Shown here: in pieces, positions 52,174-61,713 of the stretch
Numbering within the stretch: the first letter of the stretch is position 1
Layout of the letters: the number at the start of each line of letters is the position of its first letter
Assembly: GCF_018987265.1 (NCBI RefSeq)
Contig: NZ_CP076853.1
Coordinates: 1,302,001 to 1,366,000, forward strand
Origin: Rhizobium sp. WYJ-E13
Lineage (GTDB): Bacteria > Pseudomonadota > Alphaproteobacteria > Rhizobiales > Rhizobiaceae
Reading direction: 5' to 3'
Length of the DNA stretch: 64,000 nt
Translations under genes and position numbers: made by a program
Notes under the pieces: model-generated
The model's input: only the letters and a program-made list of their open reading frames with translations
What the model was told of the DNA's origin: nothing
Databases searched by the model: none

Positions 52174-52223
52174 CCATTTGGTTTCGTTGGGCGTGGCGGC
52201 AATGCCGTCCGAAGAGAGGCTGA

Positions 52224-54494
52224 ATGGACGAAGAAGGGGTATCGCCGGAAACGGCGAACGAGGCGGTGACAACGGTGACCGACCGTCGTGCCCTGTTTGC
52301 CGTACCCGGTCTGGTGCTTGCCGGCGGCGCGTTGGTCTGCGCGACCGTCACGCTCTTCGTACTGCTCGGCGTGACGCCGATTGCCCCGACCTCGCACGTG
52401 GTCATCGGCTCCGTTGTCATCAACTCCTTTTTCGTGCTCGGTCTGATCGCGCTGATCGGCCGTGAGGTTGCCCGGCTTTTCAAGGCCCGCACACGCGGCC
52501 GCGCCGCGGCTCGCCTGCACATCCGTATCGTCGTGCTCTTTTCGATCGTCGCGATCACGCCGGCGATCCTGGTGGCGATATTCGCCAGTATCACGCTGAA
52601 TGCCGGCCTCGATCGCTGGTTTGCGCTGAGAACCCAGGCGATCGTCAGCTCGTCCCGCAACATCGGTCAGGCCTACATGCTGGAAAACGCCAGCTATTTG
52701 CAGGGCCAGACGGTGTCGATGGCAAACGATCTGGAGCGCAACCGCGCGCTCTACAGCCTGGACAAGACCGGCTTCGGCGAGTTGATGACCCGTCAGGCAA
52801 GGGGTCGTGGCCTGCTCGGCGCCTTCCTCGTCGAGCGCGATGGCTCCGTTATCGTCCAGGCCGACATCAGCACGGAAAAGCCGCTGCCCGCCATCCCGCA
52901 AGATGCGCTGGAAAAGGCGGCTGCCGGCCAGCCGACGCTGATTCCGCCCGGCGTGACCAATCTTGTTGGCGCCATCATCAGGCTCGAGTCGATACCCGGA
53001 ACCTTTCTCTATACGGTGCGCGCCGTCGACCCCAAGGTCATGAACGCCATGCGCATGATGGAGGAGAACGCCACCGAATACCGCTCGATGGAAGCCGGCC
53101 GCGTTTCGCTGCAGATCGCTTTTGCGGTGCTCTATATCGGCTTTGCGCTGATCGTGCTGCTGGCGGCGATCTGGACCGCGATCGCGGTGGCCGACCGTAT
53201 CGTTCGGCCGATCCGCCTGCTGATTACCGCTGCCGACAGCGTCGCATCCGGCAATATGGACATTGTCGTGCCTGTCCACGCTGTTGATGGCGACGTCGCC
53301 AGTCTTTCGCGCACCTTCAACAAGATGATTTCGGAAATCCGCACCCAACGCGACGAGATCCTTGAGGCCAAGGACGAGGTGGACGACCGTCGCCGCTTCA
53401 TCGAGGCCGTGCTTTCGGGCGTCACCGCTGCTGTCATCGGCGTCGAACAGGACCGGCGCATCACCATCGTCAACAGTTCGGCCGAAACGCTGATGGCGCT
53501 GCACGCCGATGAATTGCTCGGCAAGCAGCTGTCGGAGGTCGCGCCCGAAGTGGATCAGGTTCTGACGGAAGCTGCCTCACGCTATCGCGGCGATTTCCGC
53601 AAGCAGATCGCGCTGGTGCGCGGCGGTACTGTGCGCACGCTCAGCGTCCAGGTGACCCGCGAGGAAGTGCGCGATCTCAGCGAATCCTATGTGATTACGC
53701 TCGATGACATCACTGATCTCGTCATCGCTCAGCGTTCTACCGCCTGGGGCGACGTTGCGCGCCGCATCGCCCATGAGATCAAGAACCCGCTGACGCCGAT
53801 CCAGCTTTCGGCCGAGCGCATCCGCCGCCGTTACGGCAAGCAGATCGACGAGAGCGATCGCGCCGTCTTCGACCAGTGCACCGATACGATCATCCGCCAG
53901 GTCGGCGATATCGGCCGCATGGTCGACGAATTCTCGGCCTTTGCCCGCATGCCGAAGCCGACGAAGGAGCCAAGCGATCTGCGCGCCATCCTTCACGATG
54001 CAATCTTCCTGCGCGAGATGGGCAACAATCACATTACCTTCCTGCAGGAACTTGGCGAAGAGCGGCTGGAAGGTTTGTTCGACAGCCGCATGTTGGGGCA
54101 AGCCTTCGGCAATCTCATCAAGAACGCAGTGGAGGCGATCGAGGCCGTACCGAGCGAGGAACGCGAAGAGCGCAAGATCCTCGTCCGTACGTCCAAGGAC
54201 GAAGCGCGCGACCGCTTCACCGTCGATATAATCGACAATGGCCGCGGCCTGCCGGTCGAGAACCGCCACAGCATTCTGGAACCCTATATGACGATGCGCG
54301 AGAAGGGCACCGGCCTCGGCCTAGCCATCGTCAAGAAAATCATCGAGGAACATGGCGGGCAGCTCGAACTGCATGATGCGCCCGCAGATTTTGACCAGGG
54401 AAGGGGAGCCATGATCCGCGTGCATCTGCCGCGCCGGGATGTGACTTCCGCAACCCCGTCAGCCAGTGACAAGGAAAGCGTTTATGGCCTCTGA
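52224..54494 (+). CDS. ntrY: Nitrogen-regulation sensor histidine kinase NtrY
   Basis: A 756-residue membrane kinase. Transmembrane segments at about 26-49, 59-79, 100-124 and 297-321 surround a periplasmic region of ~170 residues. HAMP (about 322-375), PAS (about 390-500), phosphoacceptor H517 in [15 protein letters not shown] and the ATPase domain (NLIKNAVEAIEA, DNGRGLP, GTGLGLAI) follow. NtrY acts with NtrX in nitrogen, redox and envelope control. Ribosome site GAGAGG. The end overlaps ntrX by 11 bases. Confidence 0.96.
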   Translation: MDEEGVSPETANEAVTTVTDRRALFAVPGLVLAGGALVCATVTLFVLLGVTPIAPTSHVVIGSVVINSFFVLGLIALIGREVARLFKARTRGRAAARLHIRIVVLFSIVAITPAILVAIFASITLNAGLDRWFALRTQAIVSSSRNIGQAYMLENASYLQGQTVSMANDLERNRALYSLDKTGFGELMTRQARGRGLLGAFLVERDGSVIVQADISTEKPLPAIPQDALEKAAAGQPTLIPPGVTNLVGAIIRLESIPGTFLYTVRAVDPKVMNAMRMMEENATEYRSMEAGRVSLQIAFAVLYIGFALIVLLAAIWTAIAVADRIVRPIRLLITAADSVASGNMDIVVPVHAVDGDVASLSRTFNKMISEIRTQRDEILEAKDEVDDRRRFIEAVLSGVTAAVIGVEQDRRITIVNSSAETLMALHADELLGKQLSEVAPEVDQVLTEAASRYRGDFRKQIALVRGGTVRTLSVQVTREEVRDLSESYVITLDDITDLVIAQRSTAWGDVARRIAHEIKNPLTPIQLSAERIRRRYGKQIDESDRAVFDQCTDTIIRQVGDIGRMVDEFSAFARMPKPTKEPSDLRAILHDAIFLREMGNNHITFLQELGEERLEGLFDSRMLGQAFGNLIKNAVEAIEAVPSEEREERKILVRTSKDEARDRFTVDIIDNGRGLPVENRHSILEPYMTMREKGTGLGLAIVKKIIEEHGGQLELHDAPADFDQGRGAMIRVHLPRRDVTSATPSASDKESVYGL

Positions 54495-55848
54495 TATTCT
54501 CGTCGTTGATGATGAGCATGACATTCGTGAGATCGTTGCCGGTATCCTGTCGGATGAGGGCCACGAAACCCGCATGGCGCATGATAGCGACAGCGCGCTC
54601 GCGGCAATTTCCGATCGCGTGCCGCGCCTTGTCTTCCTCGATATCTGGATGCAGGGCAGCAAGCTCGACGGTCTCTCGCTGCTGGACGAGATCAGGACGC
54701 GCCATCCCGAGCTCCCGGTCGTGATGATATCAGGCCACGGCAATATCGAGACGGCGGTCTCCGCCATCAAGCGCGGGGCCTTCGACTTCATCGAAAAGCC
54801 GTTCAAGGCCGACCGCCTGATCCTGATCGCTGAGAGGGCATTGGAAAATTCCAAGCTGAAGCGTGAAAACATCGAGCTGAAGCGCCGCGCCGGCGATGCG
54901 CTGGAACTGATCGGCACCTCGGTCGCCGTTTCCCAGCTGCGCCAGACGATCGAAAAGATCGCGCCCACCAACAGCCGCATCATGATCTTCGGCGCATCCG
55001 GCTCCGGCAAGGAGCTTGTAGCGCGCATGATCCACAAGAAGTCGACGCGCGCCAACGGCCCCTTCGTCGCGCTGAACGCCGCCAACATCACGCCCGACCG
55101 CATGGAAGTGGCGCTGTTCGGCACGGAGGGTGCACCGGGGCAGGCGCGCAAGATCGGCGCGTTGGAGGAGGCTCATCGCGGCATCCTCTATCTCGACGAA
55201 GTCGGCGAAATGCCGCGCGAGACGCAAAACAAGATCTTGCGCGTGCTGGTCGATCAGCAGTTCGAGCGTGTCGGCGGCTCCAAGCGCGTGAAGGTCGATG
55301 TGCGCATCATCTCCTCGACCGCCTACAATCTGGAAAGCCGCATCGCCGAAGGCTGGTTCCGCGAGGATCTCTATCATCGCCTTGCTGTCGTGCCGGTGCG
55401 CGTACCGCAGCTTGCCGAGCGCCGCGAGGATATTCCGTTCCTCGTTGACCAACTCATGCGCCAGATTTCCGAACAGGCGGGCATCCGGCCGCGCCGTATC
55501 GGTGATGACGCCATGGCCGTGCTGCAGGCTCACGACTGGCCGGGCAATATCCGCCAGCTCCGCAACAATATCGAGCGCTTGATGATCCTTGCACGCACCG
55601 ACGGTCCGGATACGCCGATCACCGCCGACATGCTGCCGACCGATCTTGGCGACATGCTGCCGAAGGTTTCGGCCAAGAACGACTACCACATCATGACGCT
55701 GCCGCTGCGCGAAGCCCGCGAAATGTTCGAGAAGGATTACCTGATCGCCCAGATCAACCGCTTCGGCGGCAATATTTCTCGCACAGCCGAATTCGTCGGC
55801 ATGGAGCGCTCGGCGTTGCACCGCAAGCTGAAGTCGCTTGGCGTCTGA
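54484..55848 (+). CDS. ntrX: Response regulator NtrX
   Basis: A 454-residue regulator. Receiver with D53 (VFLDIWMQG), AAA+ domain with Walker A GASGSGKE (170-177) and a C-terminal Fis-type helix-turn-helix (GNISRTAEFVGMERSALHRK). The sigma-54 contact loop GAFTGA of NtrC is replaced by GTEGAPG (213-219), so it should not activate sigma-54 directly. ATG 54484 follows AAGGAAAGC and lies inside the ntrY end. Confidence 0.96.
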   Translation: MASDILVVDDEHDIREIVAGILSDEGHETRMAHDSDSALAAISDRVPRLVFLDIWMQGSKLDGLSLLDEIRTRHPELPVVMISGHGNIETAVSAIKRGAFDFIEKPFKADRLILIAERALENSKLKRENIELKRRAGDALELIGTSVAVSQLRQTIEKIAPTNSRIMIFGASGSGKELVARMIHKKSTRANGPFVALNAANITPDRMEVALFGTEGAPGQARKIGALEEAHRGILYLDEVGEMPRETQNKILRVLVDQQFERVGGSKRVKVDVRIISSTAYNLESRIAEGWFREDLYHRLAVVPVRVPQLAERREDIPFLVDQLMRQISEQAGIRPRRIGDDAMAVLQAHDWPGNIRQLRNNIERLMILARTDGPDTPITADMLPTDLGDMLPKVSAKNDYHIMTLPLREAREMFEKDYLIAQINRFGGNISRTAEFVGMERSALHRKLKSLGV

Positions 55849-55909
55849 CTTTTTTACGGCGCGGCTTATGTCGCGCCGGCTCTCTCCTTTTGCCTGGAGC
55901 AGGTTTTCC

Positions 55910-56773
55910 ATGCCAAGAATTGCCTATGTGAATGGACGTTACGTGCGGCATTCCGATGCCATGGTGCATGTCGAGGATCGCGGCTACCAGTTTGCCGATG
56001 GTGTCTATGAGGTTTGCGAGGTCCGTCACGGCCTGATCGTCGATCTGACCCGGCACCTGAACAGACTCGACCGTTCTCTGGGCGAATTGCGTATCGCCTG
56101 GCCGATGAGCCGCGCGGCGCTGACGCAAGTGATTCGCGAGACGCTGCGCCGCAACCACGTCCGCAACGGCCTCTTCTATCTGCAAGTGACGCGCGGCGTT
56201 GCCCGTCGCGACCATGTCTTCCCGGCTGAAGGCACGCCGCCATCGATCGTCGTGACTGCCAAGAGCACCGATCCGTCAATCATCGCCAAGAAGAATGCCA
56301 CTGGCATCAAGGCGATCACCGTTCCCGACAATCGCTGGGACCGCGTCGACATCAAGTCGGTCGGGCTGCTGTCGAATGTGCTTGCGCGCCAGCAGGCGAA
56401 GGAAGCCGGCGCACAGGAGGCGATCTATATCGATGCCGACGGCATGGTGAAGGAGGGGGCAGCGACCAATGTCTGGATCGTCGATGCCGATGGTACGCTG
56501 GTAACGCGGCCTGCCGACCATGGCATCCTGCGTGGCATCACCCGCACGACGCTGATCGATGTCGCGGCAAAACTGGGGGTGAAAATCGTCGAGCGAAGGT
56601 TCTCCGTTTCGGAGATGATGGCCGCCCGCGAGGTCTTCATCACGGCGGCTACAAGCGTTTGTTTTCCGGTGGTTTCCATTGACGGACAGGCGATTGCGAA
56701 CGGCCATCCGGGAAGCCTGTCACAGAATATTCGGGAAGGCTTTTTCGACGTTGCGGAAAAGATTACGATTTGA
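55910..56773 (+). CDS. dat: D-amino-acid aminotransferase
   Basis: A 287-residue class IV PLP aminotransferase. PLP lysine K149 (RVDIKSVGLLSN), E182 (VKEGAATNVWIV) and the phosphate loop GILRGITR match D-alanine/D-amino-acid transaminase better than branched-chain aminotransferase. It would provide D-glutamate or D-alanine for peptidoglycan. GGAGCAGG precedes the ATG. Confidence 0.9.
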   Translation: MPRIAYVNGRYVRHSDAMVHVEDRGYQFADGVYEVCEVRHGLIVDLTRHLNRLDRSLGELRIAWPMSRAALTQVIRETLRRNHVRNGLFYLQVTRGVARRDHVFPAEGTPPSIVVTAKSTDPSIIAKKNATGIKAITVPDNRWDRVDIKSVGLLSNVLARQQAKEAGAQEAIYIDADGMVKEGAATNVWIVDADGTLVTRPADHGILRGITRTTLIDVAAKLGVKIVERRFSVSEMMAAREVFITAATSVCFPVVSIDGQAIANGHPGSLSQNIREGFFDVAEKITI

Positions 56774-56883
56774 TACCAAGATTTGCTGGGCTGGAGGAAT
56801 GAGGGTGCCACCTGCCTTGCTGGAGAGGTTGATTGATATTCTACCGGCTTGATCAGGCCGGCAATAAAGAAAGAAGCGGCGCG

Positions 56884-57126
56884 ATGGCGGAACGTTCTCA
56901 GAATCTGCAGGACTTATTTCTCAATACTGTACGCAAGCAAAAGATTTCCCTGACAATCTTTCTGATTAACGGCGTGAAACTCACGGGTGTTGTCACTTCT
57001 TTTGACAATTTCTGTGTTCTGCTTCGCCGTGACGGCCATTCGCAGCTCGTGTATAAACACGCGATCTCGACTATCATGCCTGGGCAGCCAATGCAGATGT
57101 TCGAGAGCGAAGAAGCAGCGTCCTAA
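56884..57126 (+). CDS. hfq: RNA chaperone Hfq
   Basis: An 80-residue Sm-like protein: [20 protein letters not shown] (Sm1) and the Sm2 YKHAISTI. It forms hexamers that pair small RNAs with messages; in rhizobia it is NrfA, needed for NifA expression. The C-terminal tail is short. ATG 56884 is in the accepted frame. The order ntrX-dat-hfq-hflX is common in Rhizobiales. Confidence 0.98.
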
Positions 57127-57172
57127 ACCAAGGCCAGCCGTCATTTCGACACGCGATACAAAGAATGATTCC

Positions 57173-57205
57173 ATCATCCCTGAGGCCGCCAAGCACAGGG
57201 ATGAT
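57173..57205 (+). promoter_or_regulatory. Inverted repeat enclosing the hflX ribosome site
   Basis: ATCATCCCT (57173-57181) and AGGGATGAT (57197-57205) are perfect 9-base inverted repeats with a 15-base loop. The right arm contains the AGGGA Shine-Dalgarno sequence and ends directly at the ATG (57206). Confidence 0.5.
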
Positions 57206-58531
57206 ATGCGCGCGACTGTCGTCGTGCCGGTGCTGAAGTCGCGCTCGCGCGGCGGTCAGACTGAGTCGGCCTCGACCCGCACTCCCGAAAGCCGTCTCGA
57301 CGAAGCGACGGGTCTTGCCCAGGCGATCGACCTCGATGTCGTCAACGCATCGATCGTCTCCGTCAACGATCCGCGTCCGGCGACGCTTCTCGGCACGGGC
57401 AAGATCGAGGAAATCAAGCACCTGCTGGACGAGCGTGATTCCGGCTTGGTCATTGTCGATCATCCGCTGACGCCTGTGCAGCAGCGTAATCTGGAAAAGG
57501 AATGGAACGCCAAGGTCATCGACCGGACGGGCCTGATCCTCGAAATCTTTGGCCGCCGCGCCTCCACCAAGGAAGGCACGCTGCAGGTCGATCTTGCGCA
57601 TCTGAACTACCAGAAGGGCCGGCTGGTTCGAAGCTGGACCCACCTTGAGCGCCAGCGCGGCGGTGGCGGTTTCATGGGTGGTCCGGGTGAAACCCAGATC
57701 GAAGCCGACCGCCGTCTGCTGCAGGATCGCATCATCAAGCTCGAACGTGAACTGGAGCAGGTCGTCCGCACCCGTCAGTTGCACCGGGCCAAGCGTAGGA
57801 AGGTGCCGCATCCGATCGTGGCGCTCGTCGGTTATACTAACGCCGGCAAATCGACGCTCTTCAATCGTATCACCGGGGCAGGGGTTCTCGCCGAAGACAT
57901 GCTCTTCGCGACGCTCGACCCGACGTTGCGCCGCATGAAGCTGCCGCATGGCCGCACCGTCATCCTCTCCGATACCGTCGGTTTCATCTCCGATCTGCCG
58001 ACCCATTTGGTCGCCGCCTTCCGCGCAACGCTGGAAGAGGTGTTGGAAGCCGATCTCGTCCTGCATGTGCGCGACATGTCCGATGTGGACAATCAGGCCC
58101 AGAGCGCCGACGTACTGCGTATCCTGAACGACCTCGGCATCGATGAGGCCGAAGGCCAGCGCCGCATTCTCGAGGTCTGGAACAAGATCGACCGGCTGGA
58201 GCCGGAAGCCCACGACGCCATCGTGCAGAAGGCTTCGACCATGCAGAATGTCATTGCCGTTTCCGCCATCAGCGGCGAGGGCGTCGACAGGCTCATGGAT
58301 GACATCAGCCGTCGTCTGTCCGGTGTCATGACGGAAACGACGATCACGCTGCCGGTGGACAAGCTGGCGCTGCTGCCCTGGCTCTACGACCATGCCGTCG
58401 TCGATAGCCGCGAAGACAATGAGGATGGTTCGGTGACGCTGGAGTTGCGTCTGTCTGAAACCGAGGCTGCCGAGCTTGAGCGTCGCATCGGCCATGGCCA
58501 GAGGCCTGCAAAGGAAGACTGGGAGCGATAA
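57206..58531 (+). CDS. hflX: Ribosome-associated GTPase HflX
   Basis: A 441-residue GTPase that splits stalled or hibernating ribosomes. N-terminal domain with the glycine-rich RGGGGFMGGPGETQIEADRR near 151-170, then G1 GYTNAGKS (209-216), G3 DTVGF and G4 NKID. ATG 57206 is the first normal start after hfq; no ATG, GTG or TTG occurs in frame between the hfq stop and this position. If an unusual ATT/ATC start is used, ~20 residues would be added. Confidence 0.92.
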   Translation: MRATVVVPVLKSRSRGGQTESASTRTPESRLDEATGLAQAIDLDVVNASIVSVNDPRPATLLGTGKIEEIKHLLDERDSGLVIVDHPLTPVQQRNLEKEWNAKVIDRTGLILEIFGRRASTKEGTLQVDLAHLNYQKGRLVRSWTHLERQRGGGGFMGGPGETQIEADRRLLQDRIIKLERELEQVVRTRQLHRAKRRKVPHPIVALVGYTNAGKSTLFNRITGAGVLAEDMLFATLDPTLRRMKLPHGRTVILSDTVGFISDLPTHLVAAFRATLEEVLEADLVLHVRDMSDVDNQAQSADVLRILNDLGIDEAEGQRRILEVWNKIDRLEPEAHDAIVQKASTMQNVIAVSAISGEGVDRLMDDISRRLSGVMTETTITLPVDKLALLPWLYDHAVVDSREDNEDGSVTLELRLSETEAAELERRIGHGQRPAKEDWER

Positions 58532-58550
58532 GCCTGTTGGTGGGCGGAGC

Positions 58551-59396
58551 TCACTCCGCGCCAGCAATGACAGCCCGCTCGATCGCCTTCGCCGCTTGCC
58601 AGATCTCTTCCATCCGCTCCAGGCTGGCTGCCTCCAGGCTCTCGCCTTCTGCATCAAGAACCGTCTCGATATGATTGAATCGGCGTCTGAATTTCGTATT
58701 CGTTCCACGGAGCGCCTGTTCCGGATCGGCCTTCACGTGTCGCCCGATATTGACCATCGCGAAGATCAGGTCGCCGAGTTCATCGCTGACCTTTGATTTA
58801 TCGCCCTCGCGCAGTGCGACGCGCAACTCGTCAACCTCTTCCTCGATCTTGTCGAGGATCGGTTCAGGCGCCGACCAGTCGAAGCCGACCTTGGCGGCGC
58901 GCTCCTGAAGTTTGAGCGCTTCGGTCAGCGCCGGAAAGCTGCGCTGCACGGAGCCAAGGAAGCCTGCCTTGAAATCTTCAGTGATGCCGCGGCGCGCCCG
59001 ACGTTCCGCACGCTCGCGTTTTTCAGCCTGCTTGATCTCGTCCCACTGCTTCTTCACGGCATCGGGTGTATCCGCATCCGAGCGAGCAAAGACATGAGGG
59101 TGCCGACGGATCATCTTGCGAGTGATGGCTTCCACGACATCGCCGAAGGAGAACTCGCCGGCTTCTTCGGCCATGCGCGCATGAAAGACCACCTGCAGCA
59201 GCAGGTCACCAAGCTCGTCGCAAAGGTCGTCCATATCCTTGCGCTCGATCGCATCTGCAACCTCATAGGCTTCTTCGAGCGTATAGGGCTTGATGCTCTC
59301 GAAATCCTGCTCGACGTCCCAAGGGCAACCGGTCTCAGGATTGCGAAGTGCCGCCATGATCTCGATCAGGCGCGAAATGTCTTTCGAAGGTTCCAT
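58551..59396 (-). CDS. mazG: Nucleoside triphosphate pyrophosphohydrolase MazG
   Basis: A 281-residue tandem MazG protein. The first domain begins GCPWDVEQDFESIKPYTLEE with the metal-binding EEAYEVADAI, and the second has EEEVDELRVALREGD and DELGDLIFAMVNIGRH. It hydrolyses nucleoside triphosphates to monophosphates, removing abnormal nucleotides. It converges with hflX. Confidence 0.95.
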   Translation of the reverse strand: MEPSKDISRLIEIMAALRNPETGCPWDVEQDFESIKPYTLEEAYEVADAIERKDMDDLCDELGDLLLQVVFHARMAEEAGEFSFGDVVEAITRKMIRRHPHVFARSDADTPDAVKKQWDEIKQAEKRERAERRARRGITEDFKAGFLGSVQRSFPALTEALKLQERAAKVGFDWSAPEPILDKIEEEVDELRVALREGDKSKVSDELGDLIFAMVNIGRHVKADPEQALRGTNTKFRRRFNHIETVLDAEGESLEAASLERMEEIWQAAKAIERAVIAGAE

Positions 59397-59401
59397 GGTC
59401 C

Positions 59402-59989
59402 TCAGCTCAGCGGAATGTCGTTGGCGCTCTTGGTGGCCTGATAGGTGTCGGAGAGGGCGGCGTAGCGTGATTTGATCCGCGCTGTCTGCGCCTTGAGGTC
59501 AGCCTTCAGCTGATCATCCTCGGTCTCGACAAGATCTGCGATCGCAAAGCTCTTCCAGAAGGCATTCTGCCGCCTGTAGCCGCCAGGCTCGAGCCCGAAG
59601 ACTTCCTTCAGGATCTTCAGATCGTGCGGAATCGCAAAGCTGTCGCGCGAATCCTCGTGGCTGAAGAAATAATAGAAATTATCGAAGCCGGCCCAGGTGA
59701 TAGCCGACATGCACATGGTGCAGGGTTCGTGCGTGGAGAGAAAGATCAGGTCCTTCGTCGCCGGCTTGTCGTTGAGCTCGTAGAAGCGTTTCAGCGTGTG
59801 CACTTCGCCGTGCCAAAGCGGATTTTCCAGCTCGTTATTGGTTTCGGCGAGGATGAGCGACAGATCGGATTTGCGCAGGATCGCTGCCCCGAACACCTTG
59901 TTGCCGGAGGCGACGCCGAGCTCCGTCATCGGTAGGATATTCTCTTCCATGACCTGCAGGAGGCGGTTGGCGATTGTCTTTTCCGGCAT
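59402..59989 (-). CDS. Nucleoside/cytidine-type deaminase
   Basis: A 195-residue zinc deaminase. The ligands are H60 and E62 in WHGEVHTL and C90-x2-C93 in HEPCTMCMSAI. WHGE in place of the common HAE, plus the ENPLWHGEV context, places it in a distinct branch that includes guanine-deaminase-like and cytosine-deaminase-like proteins. Substrate not predictable. AGGAGAATTTC precedes the ATG. It ends 5 bases before mazG. Confidence 0.83.
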   Translation of the reverse strand: MPEKTIANRLLQVMEENILPMTELGVASGNKVFGAAILRKSDLSLILAETNNELENPLWHGEVHTLKRFYELNDKPATKDLIFLSTHEPCTMCMSAITWAGFDNFYYFFSHEDSRDSFAIPHDLKILKEVFGLEPGGYRRQNAFWKSFAIADLVETEDDQLKADLKAQTARIKSRYAALSDTYQATKSANDIPLS

Positions 59990-60275
59990 GAAATTCTCCT
60001 GTTTCACCCATCCTATCGCCCCGCGGAATGAAGCGGAATGCATAAGTCCGGCACCGGGGACTTTGCCACAGGCTTTATCGCTTCGTCCTTTGGCATCGGA
60101 CAAAAAGCTGCGACAACCGCTCAAGATATGTGCTTTTTGCGCCGCACGGGTGAGTTTTCTCAAATCATTGATCAACCGGGTAAAAGAATACGCGACCGGC
60201 TGGCCTTTGGAATTCTGTTTCTTCATTCGCCTGTCCGGAGAATGCATATTCGGGCAACTTCGAAGTGGATTGAGA

Positions 60276-61712
60276 ATGCTTCCCAGGACTGAACAGCTTT
60301 CGGTATTTCCCGCCTTCTTTCGCGTGCAAGGTCGGACTGTGGCCGTTTTCGGCAATGGCGACGAAGCTTTCGCCAAGGTTCGCCTGCTCTTGAACACGCA
60401 GGTGCGCATCATTGCATATGCCGATCGCCCGGAAGCCGATTACCACGCCTTTCTGATTGCCAACCGCATAGAAACCGTCCGCGCTCCTTTTGTGCCCGAA
60501 CAGATAGAGGGTGCCGCACTGGTGTTTGCCGCAACCGGCGACGCTGAGCAGGACCGCCTGATCGTTGAAGCGGCCCGCGCCGCGAAGATCCCGGTCAATG
60601 CCGTCGACCAGCCCGATTATTGCGATTTCTATACACCGGCTCTCGTCAATCGCGCGCCTGTCGCTGTCGCGATCGGCACGGAAGGCGCTGGTCCGGTGCT
60701 CGCCCAGATGATCCGCGCCCAGATCGATCAGATGCTGTCTCCATCCCTGGGTCGTCTCGCAGCGCTTTCAACCAGTTATCGCAAGGCGGTCGAACATCTG
60801 GTTCCGCGCGGCGTCTCGCGTCGCATCTTCTGGCGTCGTTTCTTCTCCGGAGCGGTCGCGGATGCTGTCGCCAATGGCAATCTTCCGCAGGCCCGCCGCG
60901 CTGCCAATGGCCTGCTGCGGTCGCTTGATCGCGTCGAAGGCCATGTCTGGCTTGTCGGCGCCGGCCCCGGTGCTGAGGACCTTCTCACCTTGCGCGCCCA
61001 GCGCGTGATGATGGAGGCCGATGTGATTGTCTATGACGCACTCGTGCCGCAGGCGATCGTCGATATGGGACGCCGCGATGCCGAGCGTCTTTCGGTCGGC
61101 AAGCGCAAGGGCTGCCATTCGAAGTCCCAGGAAGAGATCAACGATCTCCTGGTCGATCTCGGCCGTCAGGGCAAGCGCGTCGTGCGCCTGAAAAGCGGCG
61201 ATCCGTTGGTCTATGGCCGGGCCGGGGAAGAGATGGCCGCCTTGCGCGCCGCCGGCATCTCCTACGAGATCGTCCCGGGTATCACCTCCGCCTTTGCCGC
61301 TGCTGCCGATTTCGAACTGCCGCTGACGCTGCGCGGTGTTGCCTCTTCGCTGGTCTTCACGACCGGGCATGATCTGACCGGCGACGTTCTGCCGGATTGG
61401 GCAAGCCTTGCTGTGTCCGGTGCCACGATCGCCGTCTATATGGGCCGCACGGTCGCAGCCTCCGTTGCCGAGCGGCTAATGCAGGCCGGTATCCCCGAAG
61501 AGACCACCGTTGCCGTGATTGAGAATGCCAGCCGCGCGGACCGCCGGCTGCTGCACGGAACCTTGCGTGATCTTCCGGACCTGCAGCACCGCGACGAGTT
61601 GACGGGACCAGTCATGGTCATTATCGGCGATGCGGTCGCAGGCGCCAATTTCGAACTGTCCGAACCGTTGGTGCGTGAGCGCATCCGGTTCGATGAACTT
61701 GCAAGGAGCTGA
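60276..61712 (+). CDS. cysG: Siroheme synthase CysG
   Basis: A 478-residue trifunctional enzyme. N-terminal dehydrogenase/ferrochelatase (about 1-200; VQGRTVAVFGNGDEAFAKV, AVDQPDYCDF) and C-terminal uroporphyrinogen methyltransferase (about 220-478; VWLVGAGPGAEDLLTLRA, RLKSGDPLVYGRAGEE). It makes siroheme for CysI downstream. The ATG 60276 has a poor ribosome site; a TTG at 60270 is possible. A GAATGCATATTC palindrome lies just upstream (60240-60251). Confidence 0.94.
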   Translation: MLPRTEQLSVFPAFFRVQGRTVAVFGNGDEAFAKVRLLLNTQVRIIAYADRPEADYHAFLIANRIETVRAPFVPEQIEGAALVFAATGDAEQDRLIVEAARAAKIPVNAVDQPDYCDFYTPALVNRAPVAVAIGTEGAGPVLAQMIRAQIDQMLSPSLGRLAALSTSYRKAVEHLVPRGVSRRIFWRRFFSGAVADAVANGNLPQARRAANGLLRSLDRVEGHVWLVGAGPGAEDLLTLRAQRVMMEADVIVYDALVPQAIVDMGRRDAERLSVGKRKGCHSKSQEEINDLLVDLGRQGKRVVRLKSGDPLVYGRAGEEMAALRAAGISYEIVPGITSAFAAAADFELPLTLRGVASSLVFTTGHDLTGDVLPDWASLAVSGATIAVYMGRTVAASVAERLMQAGIPEETTVAVIENASRADRRLLHGTLRDLPDLQHRDELTGPVMVIIGDAVAGANFELSEPLVRERIRFDELARS

Positions 61713-61713
61713 C

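Noticed and set aside
56987..57205. hflX start inside hfq
   Set aside because: The frame is open there but the added peptide is the shifted hfq sequence with no conservation pattern.
60240..60251. GAATGCATATTC palindrome before cysG as a regulator site
   Set aside because: Short palindrome with a low-information centre; no matching regulator motif that I can name with confidence.
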